From Budorcas taxicolor (lineage: Eukaryota; Chordata; Mammalia; Artiodactyla; Bovidae): DNA of 64,000 nucleotides. The stretch covers positions 4,369,237 through 4,433,236 of the forward strand of contig NW_026291481.1 of the NCBI RefSeq assembly GCF_023091745.1. Reading direction: 5' to 3'. This document shows positions 9,068-21,008 of this stretch, piece after piece (position 1 is the stretch's first letter; every line of letters begins with the position of its first letter). A program made the translations under genes and the position numbers. Below the pieces are notes generated by a model that saw only the letters and a list, made by a program, of their open reading frames with translations, did not search any database and was not told the DNA's origin.

Positions 9068-10472
9068 GTGCAAAGGCAAGGCAGGAGTGGAGCTGAGGCC
9101 AGGAAGGCGCCAGGAGCGTCTGCCTGTCTGGCGCAGCCTGCTCCTTCCCGGGCAGGAAGCCTAGCAGCGAGGCAAGTCTGGGCAAGGCTCGCCCAGGGCA
9201 GAGCAGCCTCACGCCAGCAACTCTGCCAGATCGGGCCTCTGAGCAGAGCTGGAGCTCTGCCGTACTGGAGGCTCACTGGGCTCCGCCCAAGGAGTGAGTG
9301 CAGACGCACGCAGCTGGGCTGCCTCCTCTTCTCCCGAGGAGGCTCGCTTCCCGCCTGCTGTGCACTAGGCTTCCAGGCGGGGGCGCCCCGCGCCCCCTAC
9401 AGGTCTTGGCTCAGGGGCTGCTTCCCTGGAGCTGGGGCTGCCGGCGGGAGCCCAGACACGCAGGGGCAGGCCCCACCACCTGCACACGTCTCTGCTGGGG
9501 AGCAGAGCGCTAGGGACATGACGTCTGTCAGGCACCTTCTGGGCGCCCACGGAGTCAGCCTCCGGGAGTGTGGGGCTGCAGACCACAGCCAGGGGACCTG
9601 GGAGCCGTGTGCTCTCCGTGCGGCGCTGAGTCTGGGCGGCCAAGCAACCGCTGGTGGAGCCCTGCACTTGCCCTCCCCTCCCCTCTACGAGAGGCCTCAC
9701 TGCTGGAGGGCTTGGCAGTGTGCAAGCCACCGGCTCCTAAGCCTTCCCCAAGGACGCCCGGGGCCTAGATGCAAAGGCAAGGCAGGAGTGGAGCTGAGGC
9801 CAGGAAGGCGCCAGTGGCCTCTCCCAGCATCGCACAGCCTGCTCCTTCCCGGGCAGCAAGCCTGGCAGCGAGGCAAGCCTGGGCAAGTCTCGCCCAGGGC
9901 AGAGCAGCCTCGCGCAAGGCACTTGACTAGATCCGGCCTCTGAGCAGAGCTGGAGCTCTGCCGTCCTGGAGGCACACTCGGCTCGGCCCAAGCAGGGATT
10001 GCAGCTGCACGCGGCTTGGCTCCCTCGACTCTTCCCAAGGAGGCTCGCTTCCAAGCGGACCGTGCACTTGGCTTCCAGGCAGGGACGCCCCGCGCCTCCT
10101 GCAGGTCTTGGCACAGGGGCTGCGTCCCCTGAGCGGAGGCTGTGGGCGGCAGCCCAGACACGCAGGGGCAGGCCCCAACCACCTGCACACGTCTCTGCTG
10201 GTGGGGAGAGCACTAGGGAAATGACGTCTGTCAGGCACCTTCTGGGCGCTCACGGAGTCAGCCTCCGGGTGTGTGGGGCTGCAGACCACAGCCAGGGGCC
10301 CTGGGAAGCCTGGTGCTCTCCGTGCTGTGCTGAGTCTGGGCGGCCAAGCGACCGCTGCAGGAGCCCTGCACTTGCCATTCCCTTCCCTATGACAGAGCTC
10401 TCACGGCTGGAGGGCTTGGCAGCGTGCACCCCACCGGCCCCTAAGCCCTCCACAAGGACGCCTGGGGACTAG
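9068..10472 (+). repeat. Dimer 7 (B + A)
   Basis: A starts at 9769. It duplicates dimer 5 (C9355, G9864) except for A at 10452, which makes the markers T-T-CC-A. Confidence 0.95.
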
Positions 10473-11877
10473 GTGCAAAGGCAAGGCAGGAGTGGAGCTG
10501 AGGCCAGGAAGGCGCCAGGAGCGTCTGCCTGTCTGGCGCAGCCTGCTCCTTCCCGGGCAGGAAGCCTAGCAGCGAGGCAAGTCTGGGCAAGGCTCGCCCA
10601 GGGCAGAGCAGCCTCACGCCAGCAACTCTGCCAGATCGGGCCTCTGAGCAGAGCTGGAGCTCTGCCGTACTGGAGGCTCACTGGGCTCCGCCCAAGGAGT
10701 GAGTGCAGACGCACGCAGCTGGGCTGCCTCCTCTTCTCCCGAGGAGGCTCGCTTCCCGCATGCTGTGCACTAGGCTTCCAGGCGGGGGCGCCCCGCGCCC
10801 CCTACAGGTCTTGGCTCAGGGGCTGCTTCCCTGGAGCTGGGGCTGCCGGCGGGAGCCCAGACACGCAGGGGCAGGCCCCACCACCTGCACACGTCTCTGC
10901 TGGGGAGCAGAGCGCTAGGGACATGACGTCTGTCAGGCACCTTCTGGGCGCCCACGGAGTCAGCCTCCGGGAGTGTGGGGCTGCAGACCACAGCCAGGGG
11001 ACCTGGGAGCCGTGTGCTCTCCGTGCGGCGCTGAGTCTGGGCGGCCAAGCAACCGCTGGTGGAGCCCTGCACTTGCCCTCCCCTCCCCTCTACGAGAGGC
11101 CTCACTGCTGGAGGGCTTGGCAGTGTGCAAGCCACCGGCTCCTAAGCCTTCCCCAAGGACGCCCGGGGCCTAGATGCAAAGGCAAGGCAGGAGTGGAGCT
11201 GAGGCCAGGAAGGCGCCAGTGGCCTCTCCCAGCATCGCACAGCCTGCTCCTTCCCGGGCAGCAAGCCTAGCAGCGAGGCAAGCCTGGGCAAGTCTCGCCC
11301 AGGGCAGAGCAGCCTCGCGCAAGGCACTTGACTAGATCCGGCCTCTGAGCAGAGCTGGAGCTCTGCCGTCCTGGAGGCACACTCGGCTCGGCCCAAGCAG
11401 GGATTGCAGCTGCACGCGGCTTGGCTCCCTCGACTCTTCCCAAGGAGGCTCGCTTCCAAGCGGACCGTGCACTTGGCTTCCAGGCAGGGACGCCCCGCGC
11501 CTCCTGCAGGTCTTGGCACAGGGGCTGCGTCCCCTGAGCGGAGGCTGTGGGCGGCAGCCCAGACACGCAGGGGCAGGCCCCAACCACCTGCACACGTCTC
11601 TGCTGGTGGGGAGAGCACTAGGGAAATGACGTCTGTCAGGCACCTTCTGGGCGCTCACGGAGTCAGCCTCCGGGTGTGTGGGGCTGCAGACCACAGCCAG
11701 GGGCCCTGGGAAGCCTGGTGCTCTCCGTGCTGTGCTGAGTCTGGGCGGCCAAGCGACCGCTGCAGGAGCCCTGCACTTGCCATTCCCTTCCCTATGACAG
11801 AGCTCTCACGGCTGGAGGGCTTGGCAGCGTGCACCCCACCGGCCCCTAAGCCCTCCACAAGGACGCCTGGGGACTAG
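10473..11877 (+). repeat. Dimer 8 (B + A), near consensus
   Basis: A starts at 11174. I see no private variant. Markers T-T-CC-A. It separates the 2,810-bp duplication from the second copy of the super-repeat block. Confidence 0.95.
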
Positions 11878-13282
11878 GTGCAAAGGCAAGGCAGGAGTGG
11901 AGCTGAGGCCAGGAAGGCGCCAGGAGCGTCTGCCTGTCTGGCGCAGCCTGCTCCTTCCCGGGCAGGAAGCCTAGCAGCGAGGCAAGTCTGGGCAAGGCTC
12001 GCCCAGGGCAGAGCAGCCTCACGCCAGCAACTCTGCCAGATCGGGCCTCTGAGCAGAGCTGGAGCTCTGCCGTACTGGAGGCTCACTGGGCTCCGCCCAA
12101 GGAGTGAGTGCAGACGCACGCAGCTGGGCTGCCTCCTCTTCTCCCGAGGAGGCTCGCTTCCTGCATGCTGTGCACTAGGCTTCCAGGCGGGGGCGCCCCG
12201 CGCCCCCTACAGGTCTTGGCTCAGGGGCTGCTTCCCTGGAGCTGGGGCTGCCGGCGGGAGCCCAGACACGCAGGGGCAGGCCCCACCACCTGCACACGTC
12301 TCTGCTGGGGAGCAGAGCGCTAGGGACATGACGTCTGTCAGGCACCTTCTGGGCGCCCACGGAGTCAGCCTCCGGGAGTGTGGGGCTGCAGACCACAGCC
12401 AGGGGACCTGGGAGCCGTGTGCTCTCCGTGCGGCGCTGAGTCTGGGCGGCCAAGCAACCGCTGGTGGAGCCCTGCACTTGCCCTCCCCTCCCCTCTACGA
12501 GAGGCCTCACTGCTGGAGGGCTTGGCAGTGTGCAAGCCACCGGCTCCTAAGCCTTCCCCAAGGACGCCCGGGGCCTAGATGCAAAGGCAAGGCAGGAGTG
12601 GAGCTGAGGCCAGGAAGGCGCCAGTGGCCTCTCCCAGCATCGCACAGCCTGCTCCTTCCCGGGCAGCAAGCCTAGCAGCGAGGCAAGCCTGGGCAAGTCT
12701 CGCCCAGGGCAGAGCAGCCTCGCGCAAGGCACTTGACTAGATCCGGCCTCTGAGCAGAGCTGGAGCTCTGCCGTCCTGGAGGCACACTCGGCTCGGCCCA
12801 AGCAGGGATTGCAGCTGCACGCGGCTTGGCTCCCTCGACTCTTCCCAAGGAGGCTCGCTTCCAAGCGGACCGTGCACTTGGCTTCCAGGCAGGGACGCCC
12901 CGCGCCTCCTGCAGGTCTTGGCACAGGGGCTGCGTCCCCTGAGCGGAGGCTGTGGGCGGCAGCCCAGACACGCAGGGGCAGGCCCCAACCACCTGCACAC
13001 GTCTCTGCGGGTGGGGAGAGCACTAGGGAAATGACGTCTGTCAGGCACCTTCTGGGCGCTCACGGAGTCAGCCTCCGGGTGTGTGGGGCTGCAGACCACA
13101 GCCAGGGGCCCTGGGAAGCCTGGTGCTCTCCGTGCTGTGCTGAGTCTGGGCGGCCAAGCGACCGCTGCAGGAGCCCTGCACTTGCCATTCCCTTCCCTAT
13201 GACAGAGCTCTCACGGCTGGAGGGCTTGGCAGCGTGCACCCCACCGGCCCCTAAGCCCTCCACAAGGACGCCTGGGGACTAG
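11878..13282 (+). repeat. Dimer 9 (B + A), counterpart of dimer 1
   Basis: A starts at 12579. T12162 and G13009 match T923 and G1770 of dimer 1 at an offset of exactly 11,239 bp. Markers T-G-CC-A. Confidence 0.95.
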
Positions 13283-14687
13283 GTGCAAAGGCAAGGCAGG
13301 AGTGGAGCTGAGGCCAGGAAGGCGCCAGGAGCGTCTGCCTGTCTGGCGCAGCCTGCTCCTTCCCGGGCAGGAAGCCTAGCAGCGAGGCAAGTCTGGGCAA
13401 GGCTCGCCCAGGGCAGAGCAGCCTCACGCCAGCAACTCTGCCAGATCGGGCCTGTGAGCAGAGCTGGAGCTCTGCGGTACTGGAGGCTCACTGGGCTCCG
13501 CCCAAGGAGTGAGTGCAGACGCACGCAGCTGGGCTGCCTCCTCTTCTCCCGAGGAGGCTCGCTTCCCGCCTGCTGTGCACTAGGCTTCCAGGCGGGGGCG
13601 CCCCGCGCCCCCTACAGGTCTTGGCTCAGGGGCTGCTTCCCTGGAGCTGGGGCTGCCGGCGGGAGCCCAGACACGCAGGGGCAGGCCCCACCACCTGCAC
13701 ACGTCTCTGCTGGGGAGCAGAGCGCTAGGGACATGACGTCTGTCAGGCACCTTCTGGGCGCCCACGGAGTCAGCCTCCGGGAGTGTGGGGCTGCAGACCA
13801 CAGCCAGGGGACCTGGGAGCCGTGTGCTCTCCGTGCGGCGCTGAGTCTGGGCGGCCAAGCAACCGCTGGTGGAGCCCTGCACTTGCCCTCCCCTCCCCTC
13901 TACGAGAGGCCTCACTGCTGGAGGGCTTGGCAGTGTGCAAGCCACCGGCTCCTAAGCCTTCCCCAAGGACGCCCGGGGCCTAGATGCAAAGGCAAGGCAG
14001 GAGTGGAGCTGAGGCCAGGAAGGCGCCAGTGGCCTCTCCCAGCATCGCACAGCCTGCTCCTTCCCGGGCAGCAAGCCTAGCAGCGAGGCAAGCCTGGGCA
14101 AGTCTCGCCCAGGGCAGAGCAGCCTCGCGCAAGGCACTTGACTAGATCCGGCCTCTGAGCAGAGCTGGAGCTCTGCCGTCCTGGAGGCACACTCGGCTCG
14201 GCCCAAGCAGGGATTGCAGCTGCACGCGGCTTGGCTCCCTCAACTCTTCCCAAGGAGGCTCGCTTCCAAGCGGACCGTGCACTTGGCTTCCAGGCAGGGA
14301 CGCCCCGCGCCTCCTGCAGGTCTTGGCACAGGGGCTGCTTCCCCTGAGCGGAGGCTGTGGGCGGCAGCCCAGACACGCAGGGGCAGGCCCCAACCACCTG
14401 CACACGTCTCTGCTGGTGGGGAGAGCACTAGGGAAATGACGTCTGTCAGGCACCTTCTGGGCGCTCACGGAGTCAGCCTCCGGGTGTGTGGGGCTGCAGA
14501 CCACAGCCAGGGGCCCTGGGAAGCCTGGTGCTCTCCGTGCTGTGCTGAGTCTGGGCGGCCAAGCGACCGCTGCAGGAGCCCTGCACTTGCCATTCCCTTC
14601 CCTATGACAGAGCTCTCACGGCTGGAGGGCTTGGCAGCGTGCACCCCACCGGCCCCTAAGCCCTCCGCAAGGACGCCTGGGGACTAG
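13283..14687 (+). repeat. Dimer 10 (B + A), counterpart of dimer 2
   Basis: A starts at 13984. G13454, G13476, C13570, A14242 and T14339 reproduce the five variants of dimer 2. The private T2719 of dimer 2 is absent. Markers T-T-CC-G. Confidence 0.95.
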
Positions 14688-16091
14688 GTGCAAAGGCAAG
14701 GCAGGAGTGGAGCTGAGGCCAGGAAGGCGCCAGGAGCGTCTGCCTGTCTGGCGCAGCCTGCTCCTTCCCGGGCAGGAAGCCTAGCAGCGAGGCAAGTCTG
14801 GGCAAGGCTCGCCCAGGGCAGAGCAGCCTCACGCCAGCAACTCTGCCAGATCGGGCCTCTGAGCAGAGCTGGAGCTCTGCCGTACTGGAGGCTCACTGGG
14901 CTCCGCCCAAGGAGTGAGTGCAGACGCACGCAGCTGGGCTGCCTCCTCTTCTCCCGAGGAGGCTCGCTTCCCGCATGCTGTGCACTAGGCTTCCAGGCGG
15001 GGGCGCCCCGCGCCCCCTACAGGTCTTGGCTCAGGGGCTGCTTCCCTGGAGCTGGGGCTGCCGGCGGGAGCCCAGACACGCAGGGGCAGGCCCCACCACC
15101 TGCACACGTCTCTGCTGGGGAGCAGAGCGCTAGGGACATGACGTCTGTCAGGCACCTTCTGGGCGCCCACGGAATCAGCCTCCGGGAGTGCGGGGCTGCA
15201 GACCACAGCCAGGGGACCTGGGAGCCTTGTGCTCTCCGTGCGGCGCTGAGTCTGGGCGGCCAAGCGAGCGCTGGAGGAGCCCTGCACTTGCCCTCCCCTC
15301 CCCTCTAAGAGAGGCCTCACTGCTGGAGGGCTTGGCAGTGTGCAAGCCACCGGCTCCTAAGCCTTCCCCACGGACGCCTGGGGCCTAGATGCAAAGGCAA
15401 GGCAGGAGTGGAGCTGAGGCCAGGAAGGCGCCAGTGGCCTCTCCCAGCATCGCGCAGCCTGCTCCTTCCTGGGCAGCAAGCCTAGCAGCGAGGCAAGCCT
15501 GGGCAAGTCTCGCCCAGGGCAGAGCAGCCTCGCGCAAGGCACTTGACTGGATCCGGCCTCTGAGCAGAGCTGGAGCTCTGCCGTACTGGAGGCACACTCG
15601 GCTCGGCCCAAGCAGGGATTGCAGCTGCACGCGGCTTAGCTCCCTCGACTCTTCCCAAGGAGGCTCGCTTCCAAGCGTGCTCTGCACTTGGCTTCCAGGC
15701 AGGGACGCCCCGCGCCTCCTGCCAGTCTTGGCACAGGGGCTGCTTCCCCTGAGCTGAGGCTGTGGGCGGCAGCCCAGACACGCAGGGGCAGGCCCCAACC
15801 ACCTGCCCACGTCTCTGCTGGTGGGGAGAGCACTAGGGAAATGACGTCTGTCAGGCACCTTCTGGGCGCTCACGGAGTCAGCCTCCGGGTGTGTGGGGCG
15901 GCAGACCACAGCCAGGGGCCCTGGGAGCCTGGGGCTCTCCGTGCTGTGCTGAGTCTGGGCGGCCAAGCGAGCGCTGGAGGAGCCCTGCACTTGCCATTCC
16001 CTTCCCTATGACAGAGCTCTCACGGCTGGAGGGCTTGGCAGCGTGCAACCCACCGGCCCCTAAGCCCTCCGCAAGGACGCCTGGGGACTAG
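14688..16091 (+). repeat. Dimer 11 (B with A-like patch + A2), counterpart of dimer 3
   Basis: A2 starts at 15389. B has A15174, T15227, the A-type AGCGAGCGCTGGAGG tract and A15308 (in-frame TAA at 15306-15308). C15191 is private. Length is 1404 bp. It is followed by a second A-type monomer instead of B. Confidence 0.94.
15389..16091 (+). repeat. A2 subtype monomer, copy 2
   Basis: 703 bp, nearly identical to the A2 at 4150; the one difference I found is GGAGGGC versus GGACGGC at 16031/4792. The BamHI site is at 15549-15554. It abuts A' at 16092, so two A-type monomers are adjacent. Confidence 0.93.
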
Positions 16092-16793
16092 GTGCAAAGG
16101 CAAGGCAGGAGTGGAGCTGAGGCCAGGAAGGGACCAGTGGCCTCTCCCAGCATTGCGCAGCCTGCTCCTTCCCGGGCAGCAAGCCTAGCAGCGAGGCAAG
16201 CCTGGGCAAGTCTCGCCCAGGGCAGCGCAGCCTCGCGCAAGGCACTTGACTGGATCCGGCCTCTGAGCAGAGCTGGAGCTCTGCCGTACTGGAGGCACAC
16301 TCGGCTCGGCCCAAGCAGGGATGGCAGCTGCACCTGGTTTGGCTCCCTCGACTCTTCCCAAGGAGGCTCGTTTCCAAGCGTACTCTGCACTTGGCTTCCA
16401 GGCAGGACTCCCCGCGCCTCCTGCCAGTCTTGGCACACGGGCTGCTTCCCCTGAGCTGAGGCTGTGGACAGCAGCCCAGACACGCAGGGGCAGGCCCCAA
16501 CCACCTGCCCACGTCTCTGCTGGTGGGGAGAGCACTAGGGAAATGAGGTCTGTCAGGCACCTTCTGGGCGCTCACGGAGTCAGCCTCCGGGTGTGTGGGG
16601 CTGCAGACCACAGCCAGGGGCCCTGGGAGCCTGGGGCTCTCCGTGCTGTGCTGAGTCTGGGCGGCCAAGCGACCGCTGGAGGAGCCCTGCACTTGCCATT
16701 CCCTTCCCTATGACAGAGCTCTCACGGCTGGACGGCTTGGCAGCGTGCAACCCACCGGCCCCTAAGCCCTCCACAAGGACGCCTGGGGAATAG
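16092..16793 (+). repeat. A' monomer: supernumerary, divergent A that breaks dimer register
   Basis: This 702-bp monomer has an A-type body (GCCAGTGGCCTCTCC, GCAGCAAGCC) where a B is expected, giving A2-A'-B2. It shares A2 alleles (GACTGG with BamHI at 16252-16257, CTGCCAGTC, CTGCCCACG). It also has its own variants: AAGGGACCAG, GCACCTGGTTTGG, GCGTACTCTGC, a 1-bp deletion in CAGGACTCC, CACACGGGC, GTGGACAGCAG, AATGAGGTC and a GGGGAATAGG end. Markers G-T-CG-A. It is the most diverged A in the window. Confidence 0.93.
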
Positions 16794-17494
16794 GTGCAAA
16801 GGCAAGGCAGGAGTGGAGCTGAGGCCAGGAAAGCGCCAGGAGCGTCTACCTGTCTGGTGCAGCCTGCTCCTTCCCGGGCAGGAAGCCTAGCAGCGAGGCA
16901 AGTCTGGGCAAGGCTCGCCCAGGGCAGAGCAGCCTCACGCCAGCAACTCTGCCAGATCGGGCCTCTGAGCAGAGCTGGAGCTCTGCCATACTGGAGGCTC
17001 ACTGGGCTCCGCCCAAGGAGTGATTGCAGACGCACGCATATGCGCTGCCTCCTCTTCTCCCGCGGAGGCTCGCTTCCCGCATGCTGTGCACTAGGCTTCC
17101 AGGCGGGGGCGCCCCGCGCCCCCTACAGGTCTTGGCTCAGGGGCTGCTTCCCTGGAGCTGGGGCTGCCGGCGGGAGCCCAGACACGCAGGGGCAGGCCCC
17201 ACCACCTGCACACGTCTCTGCTGGGGAGCAGAGCGCTAGGGACGTGACGTCTGTCAGGCACCTTCTGGGCGCCCACGGAGTCAGCCTCCGGGAGTGTGGG
17301 GCTGCAGACCACAGCCAGGGGACCTGGGAGCCTTGTGCTCTCCGTGCGGCGCTGAGTCTGGGCGGCCAAGCAACCGCTGGTGGAGCCCTGCACTTGTCCT
17401 CCCCTCCCCTCTACGAGAGGCCTCCCTGCTGGAGGGCTTGGCAGTGTGCAAGCCCCCGGCTCCTAAGCCTTCCCCAAGGACGCCCGGGGCCTAG
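16794..17494 (+). repeat. B2 subtype monomer, copy 1
   Basis: Divergent B with AGGAAAGCGCC, GTCTACCTG, CTGGTGCAG, GCCATACTGG, AGTGATTGCAG, CGCATATGCG (10-bp perfect palindrome containing an NdeI site, 17037-17042), CCGCGG (17060-17065), GACGTGACG, GGCCTCCCTG and AAGCCCCCGG. It follows A' directly. Confidence 0.92.
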
Positions 17495-18198
17495 ATGCAA
17501 AGGCAAGGCAGGAGTGGAGCTGAGGCCAGGAAGGCACCAGTGGCCTCTCCCAGCATCGCACAGCCTGCTCCTTCCCGGGCAGCAAGCCTAGCAGCGAGGC
17601 AAGCCTGGGCAAGTCTCGCCCAGGGCAGAGCAGCCTCGCGCAAGGCACTTGACTAGATCCGGCCTCTGAGCAGAGCTGGAGCTCTGCCGTCCTGGAGGCA
17701 CACTCGGCTCGGCCCAAGCAGGGATGGCAGCTGCACGCGGCTTGGCTCCCTCGACTCTTCCCAAGGAGGCTCGCTTCCAAGCGGACCGTGCACTTGGCTT
17801 CCAGGCAGGGACGCCCCGCGCCTCCTGCAGGTCTTGGCACAGGGGCTGCGTCCCCTGAGCGGAGGCTGTGGGCGGCAGCCCAGACACGCAGGGGCAGGCC
17901 CCAACCACCTGCACACGTCTCTGCTGGTGGGGAGAGCACTAGGGAAATGACGTCTGTCAGGCACCTTCTGGGCGCTCACGGAGTCAGCCTCCGGGTGTGT
18001 GGGGCTGCAGACCACAGCCAGGGGCCCTGGGAAGCCTGGTGCTCTCCGTGCTGTGCTGAGTCTGGGCGGCCAAGCGACCGCTGCAGGAGCCCTGCACTTG
18101 CCATTCCCTTCCCTATGACAGAGCTCTCACGGCTGGAGGGCTTGGCAGCGTGCACCCCACCGGCCCCTAAGCCCTCCGCAAGGACGCCTGGGGACTAG
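16794..18198 (+). repeat. Dimer 12 (B2 + A)
   Basis: B2 spans 16794-17494; A starts at 17495. A carries AAGGCACCAG near 17533 and markers G-T-CC-G. It is nearly identical to dimer 13, so the two are a direct 1405-bp duplicate. Confidence 0.94.
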
Positions 18199-19603
18199 GT
18201 GCAAAGGCAAGGCAGGAGTGGAGCTGAGGCCAGGAAAGCGCCAGGAGCGTCTACCTGTCTGGTGCAGCCTGCTCCTTCCCGGGCAGGAAGCCTAGCAGCG
18301 AGGCAAGTCTGGGCAAGGCTCGCCCAGGGCAGAGCAGCCTCACGCCAGCAACTCTGCCAGATCGGGCCTCTGAGCAGAGCTGGAGCTCTGCCATACTGGA
18401 GGCTCACTGGGCTCCGCCCAAGGAGTGATTGCAGACGCACGCATATGCGCTGCCTCCTCTTCTCCCGCGGAGGCTCGCTTCCCGCATGCTGTGCACTAGG
18501 CTTCCAGGCGGGGGCGCCCCGCGCCCCCTACAGGTCTTGGCTCAGGGGCTGCTTCCCTGGAGCTGGGGCTGCCGGCGGGAGCCCAGACACGCAGGGGCAG
18601 GCCCCACCACCTGCACACGTCTCTGCTGGGGAGCAGAGTGCTAGGGACGTGACGTCTGTCAGGCACCTTCTGGGCGCCCACGGAGTCAGCCTCCGGGAGT
18701 GTGGGGCTGCAGACCACAGCCAGGGGACCTGGGAGCCTTGTGCTCTCCGTGCGGCGCTGAGTCTGGGCGGCCAAGCAACCGCTGGTGGAGCCCTGCACTT
18801 GTCCTCCCCTCCCCTCTACGAGAGGCCTCCCTGCTGGAGGGCTTGGCAGTGTGCAAGCCCCCGGCTCCTAAGCCTTCCCCAAGGACGCCCGGGGCCTAGA
18901 TGCAAAGGCAAGGCAGGAGTGGAGCTGAGGGCAGGAAGGCACCAGTGGCCTCTCCCAGCATCGCACAGCCTGCTCCTTCCCGGGCAGCAAGCCTAGCAGC
19001 GAGGCAAGCCTGGGCAAGTCTCGCCCAGGGCAGAGCAGCCTCGCGCAAGGCACTTGACTAGATCCGGCCTCTGAGCAGAGCTGGAGCTCTGCCGTCCTGG
19101 AGGCACACTCGGCTCGGCCCAAGCAGGGATGGCAGCTGCACGCGGCTTGGCTCCCTCGACTCTTCCCAAGGAGGCTCGCTTCCAAGCGGACCGTGCACTT
19201 GGCTTCCAGGCAGGGACGCCCCGCGCCTCCTGCAGGTCTTGGCACAGGGGCTGCGTCCCCTGAGCGGAGGCTGTGGGCGGCAGCCCAGACACGCAGGGGC
19301 AGGCCCCAACCACCTGCACACGTCTCTGCTGGTGGGGAGAGCACTAGGGAAATGACGTCTGTCAGGCACCTTCTGGGCGCTCACGGAGTCAGCCTCCGGG
19401 TGTGTGGGGCTGCAGACCACAGCCAGGGGCCCTGGGAAGCCTGGTGCTCTCCGTGCTGTGCTGAGTCTGGGCGGCCAAGCGACCGCTGGAGGAGCCCTGC
19501 ACTTGCCATTCCCTTCCCTATGACAGAGCTCTCACGGCTGGAGGGCTTGGCAGCGTGCACCCCACCGGCCCCTAAGCCCTCCGCAAGGACGCCTGGGGAC
19601 TAG
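18199..19603 (+). repeat. Dimer 13 (B2 + A)
   Basis: B2 copy 2 spans 18199-18899, with the NdeI palindrome at 18442-18447 and AGAGTGCTAGG near 18636. A starts at 18900 and has GAGGGCAGG near 18927. Markers G-T-CG-G. Confidence 0.94.
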
Positions 19604-21008
19604 GTGCAAAGGCAAGGCAGGAGTGGAGCTGAGGCCAGGAAGGCGCCAGGAGCGTCTGCCTGTCTGGCGCAGCCTGCTCCTTCCCGGGCAGGAAGCCTAG
19701 CAGCGAGGCAAGTCTGGGCAAGGCTCGCCCAGGGCAGAGCAGCCTCACGCCAGCAACTCTGCCAGATCGGGCCTCTGAGCAGAGCTGGAGCTCTGCCGTA
19801 CTGGAGGCTCACTGGGCTCCGCCCAAGGAGTGAGTGCAGACGCACGCAGCTGGGCTGCCTCCTCTTCTCCCGAGGAGGCTCGCTTCCCGCATGCTGTGCA
19901 CTAGGCTTCCAGGCGGGGGCGCCCCGCGCCCCCTACAGGTCTTGGCTCAGGGGCTGCTTCCCTGGAGCTGGGGCTGCCGGCGGGAGCCCAGACACGCAGG
20001 GGCAGGCCCCACCACCTGCACACGTCTCTGCTGGGGAGCAGAGCGCTAGGGACATGACGTCTGTCAGGCACCTTCTGGGCGCCCACGGAGTCAGCCTCCG
20101 GGAGTGTGGGGCTGCAGACCACAGCCAGGGGACCTGGGAGCCGTGTGCTCTGCGTGCGGCGCTGAGTCTGGGCGGCCAAGCAACCGCTGGTGGAGCCCTG
20201 CACTTGCCCTCCCCTCCCCTCTACGAGAGGCCTCACTGCTGGAGGGCTTGGCAGTGTGCAAGCCACCGGCTCCTAAGCCTTCCCCAAGGACGCCCGGGGC
20301 CTAGATGCAAAGGCAAGGCAGGAGTGGAGCTGAGGCCAGGAAGGCGCCAGTGGCCTCTCCCAGCATCGCACAGCCTGCTCCTTCCCGGGCAGCAAGCCTA
20401 GCAGCGAGGCAAGCCTGGGCAAGTCTCGCCCAGGGCAGAGCAGCCTCGCGCAAGGCACTTGACTAGATCCGGCCTCTGAGCAGAGCTGGAGCTCTGCCGT
20501 CCTGGAGGCACACTTGGCTCGGCCCAAGCAGGGATGGCAGCTGCACGCGGCTTGGCTCCCTCGACTCTTCCCAAGGAGGCTCGCTTCCAAGCGGACCGTG
20601 CACTTGGCTTCCAGGCAGGGACGCCCCGCGCCTCCTGCAGGTCTTGGCACAGGGGCTGCGTCCCCTGAGCGGAGGCTGTGGGCGGCAGCCCAGACACGCA
20701 GGGGCAGGCCCCAACCACCTGCACACGTCTCTGCTGGTGGGGAGAGCACTAGGGAAATGACGTCTGTCAGGCACCTTCTGGGCGCTCACGGAGTCAGCCT
20801 CCGGGTGTGTGGGGCTGCAGACCACAGCCAGGGGCCCTGGGAAGCCTGGTGCTCTCCGTGCTGTGCTGAGTCTGGGCGGCCAAGCGACCGCTGCAGGAGC
20901 CCTGCACTTGCCATTCCCTTCCCTATGACAGAGCTCTCACGGCTGGAGGGCTTGGCAGCGTGCACCCCACCGGCCCCTAAGCCCTCCGCAAGGACGCCTG
21001 GGGACTAG
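19604..21008 (+). repeat. Dimer 14 (B + A)
   Basis: A starts at 20305. B is ordinary except G20152, an allele that reappears in dimers 30 and 34. A has private T20515. Markers G-T-CC-G. Confidence 0.95.

Larger units (their letters stand above)
4853..10472 (+). repeat. 2,810-bp two-dimer tandem duplication
   Basis: Dimers 4-5 (4853-7662) and 6-7 (7663-10472) share a run of otherwise rare variants in the same order. I found three differences across 2,810 bp: 4934, 8427 and 7642/10452. This indicates a recent unequal exchange offset by two dimers. Confidence 0.9.
11764..16091 (+). repeat. Super-higher-order block, copy 2
   Basis: Second copy of 525-4852. To its right the two copies part: copy 1 continues into an ordinary B, copy 2 into A' and then B2. 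A third, more diverged copy occupies about 23545-26303. Confidence 0.88.
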
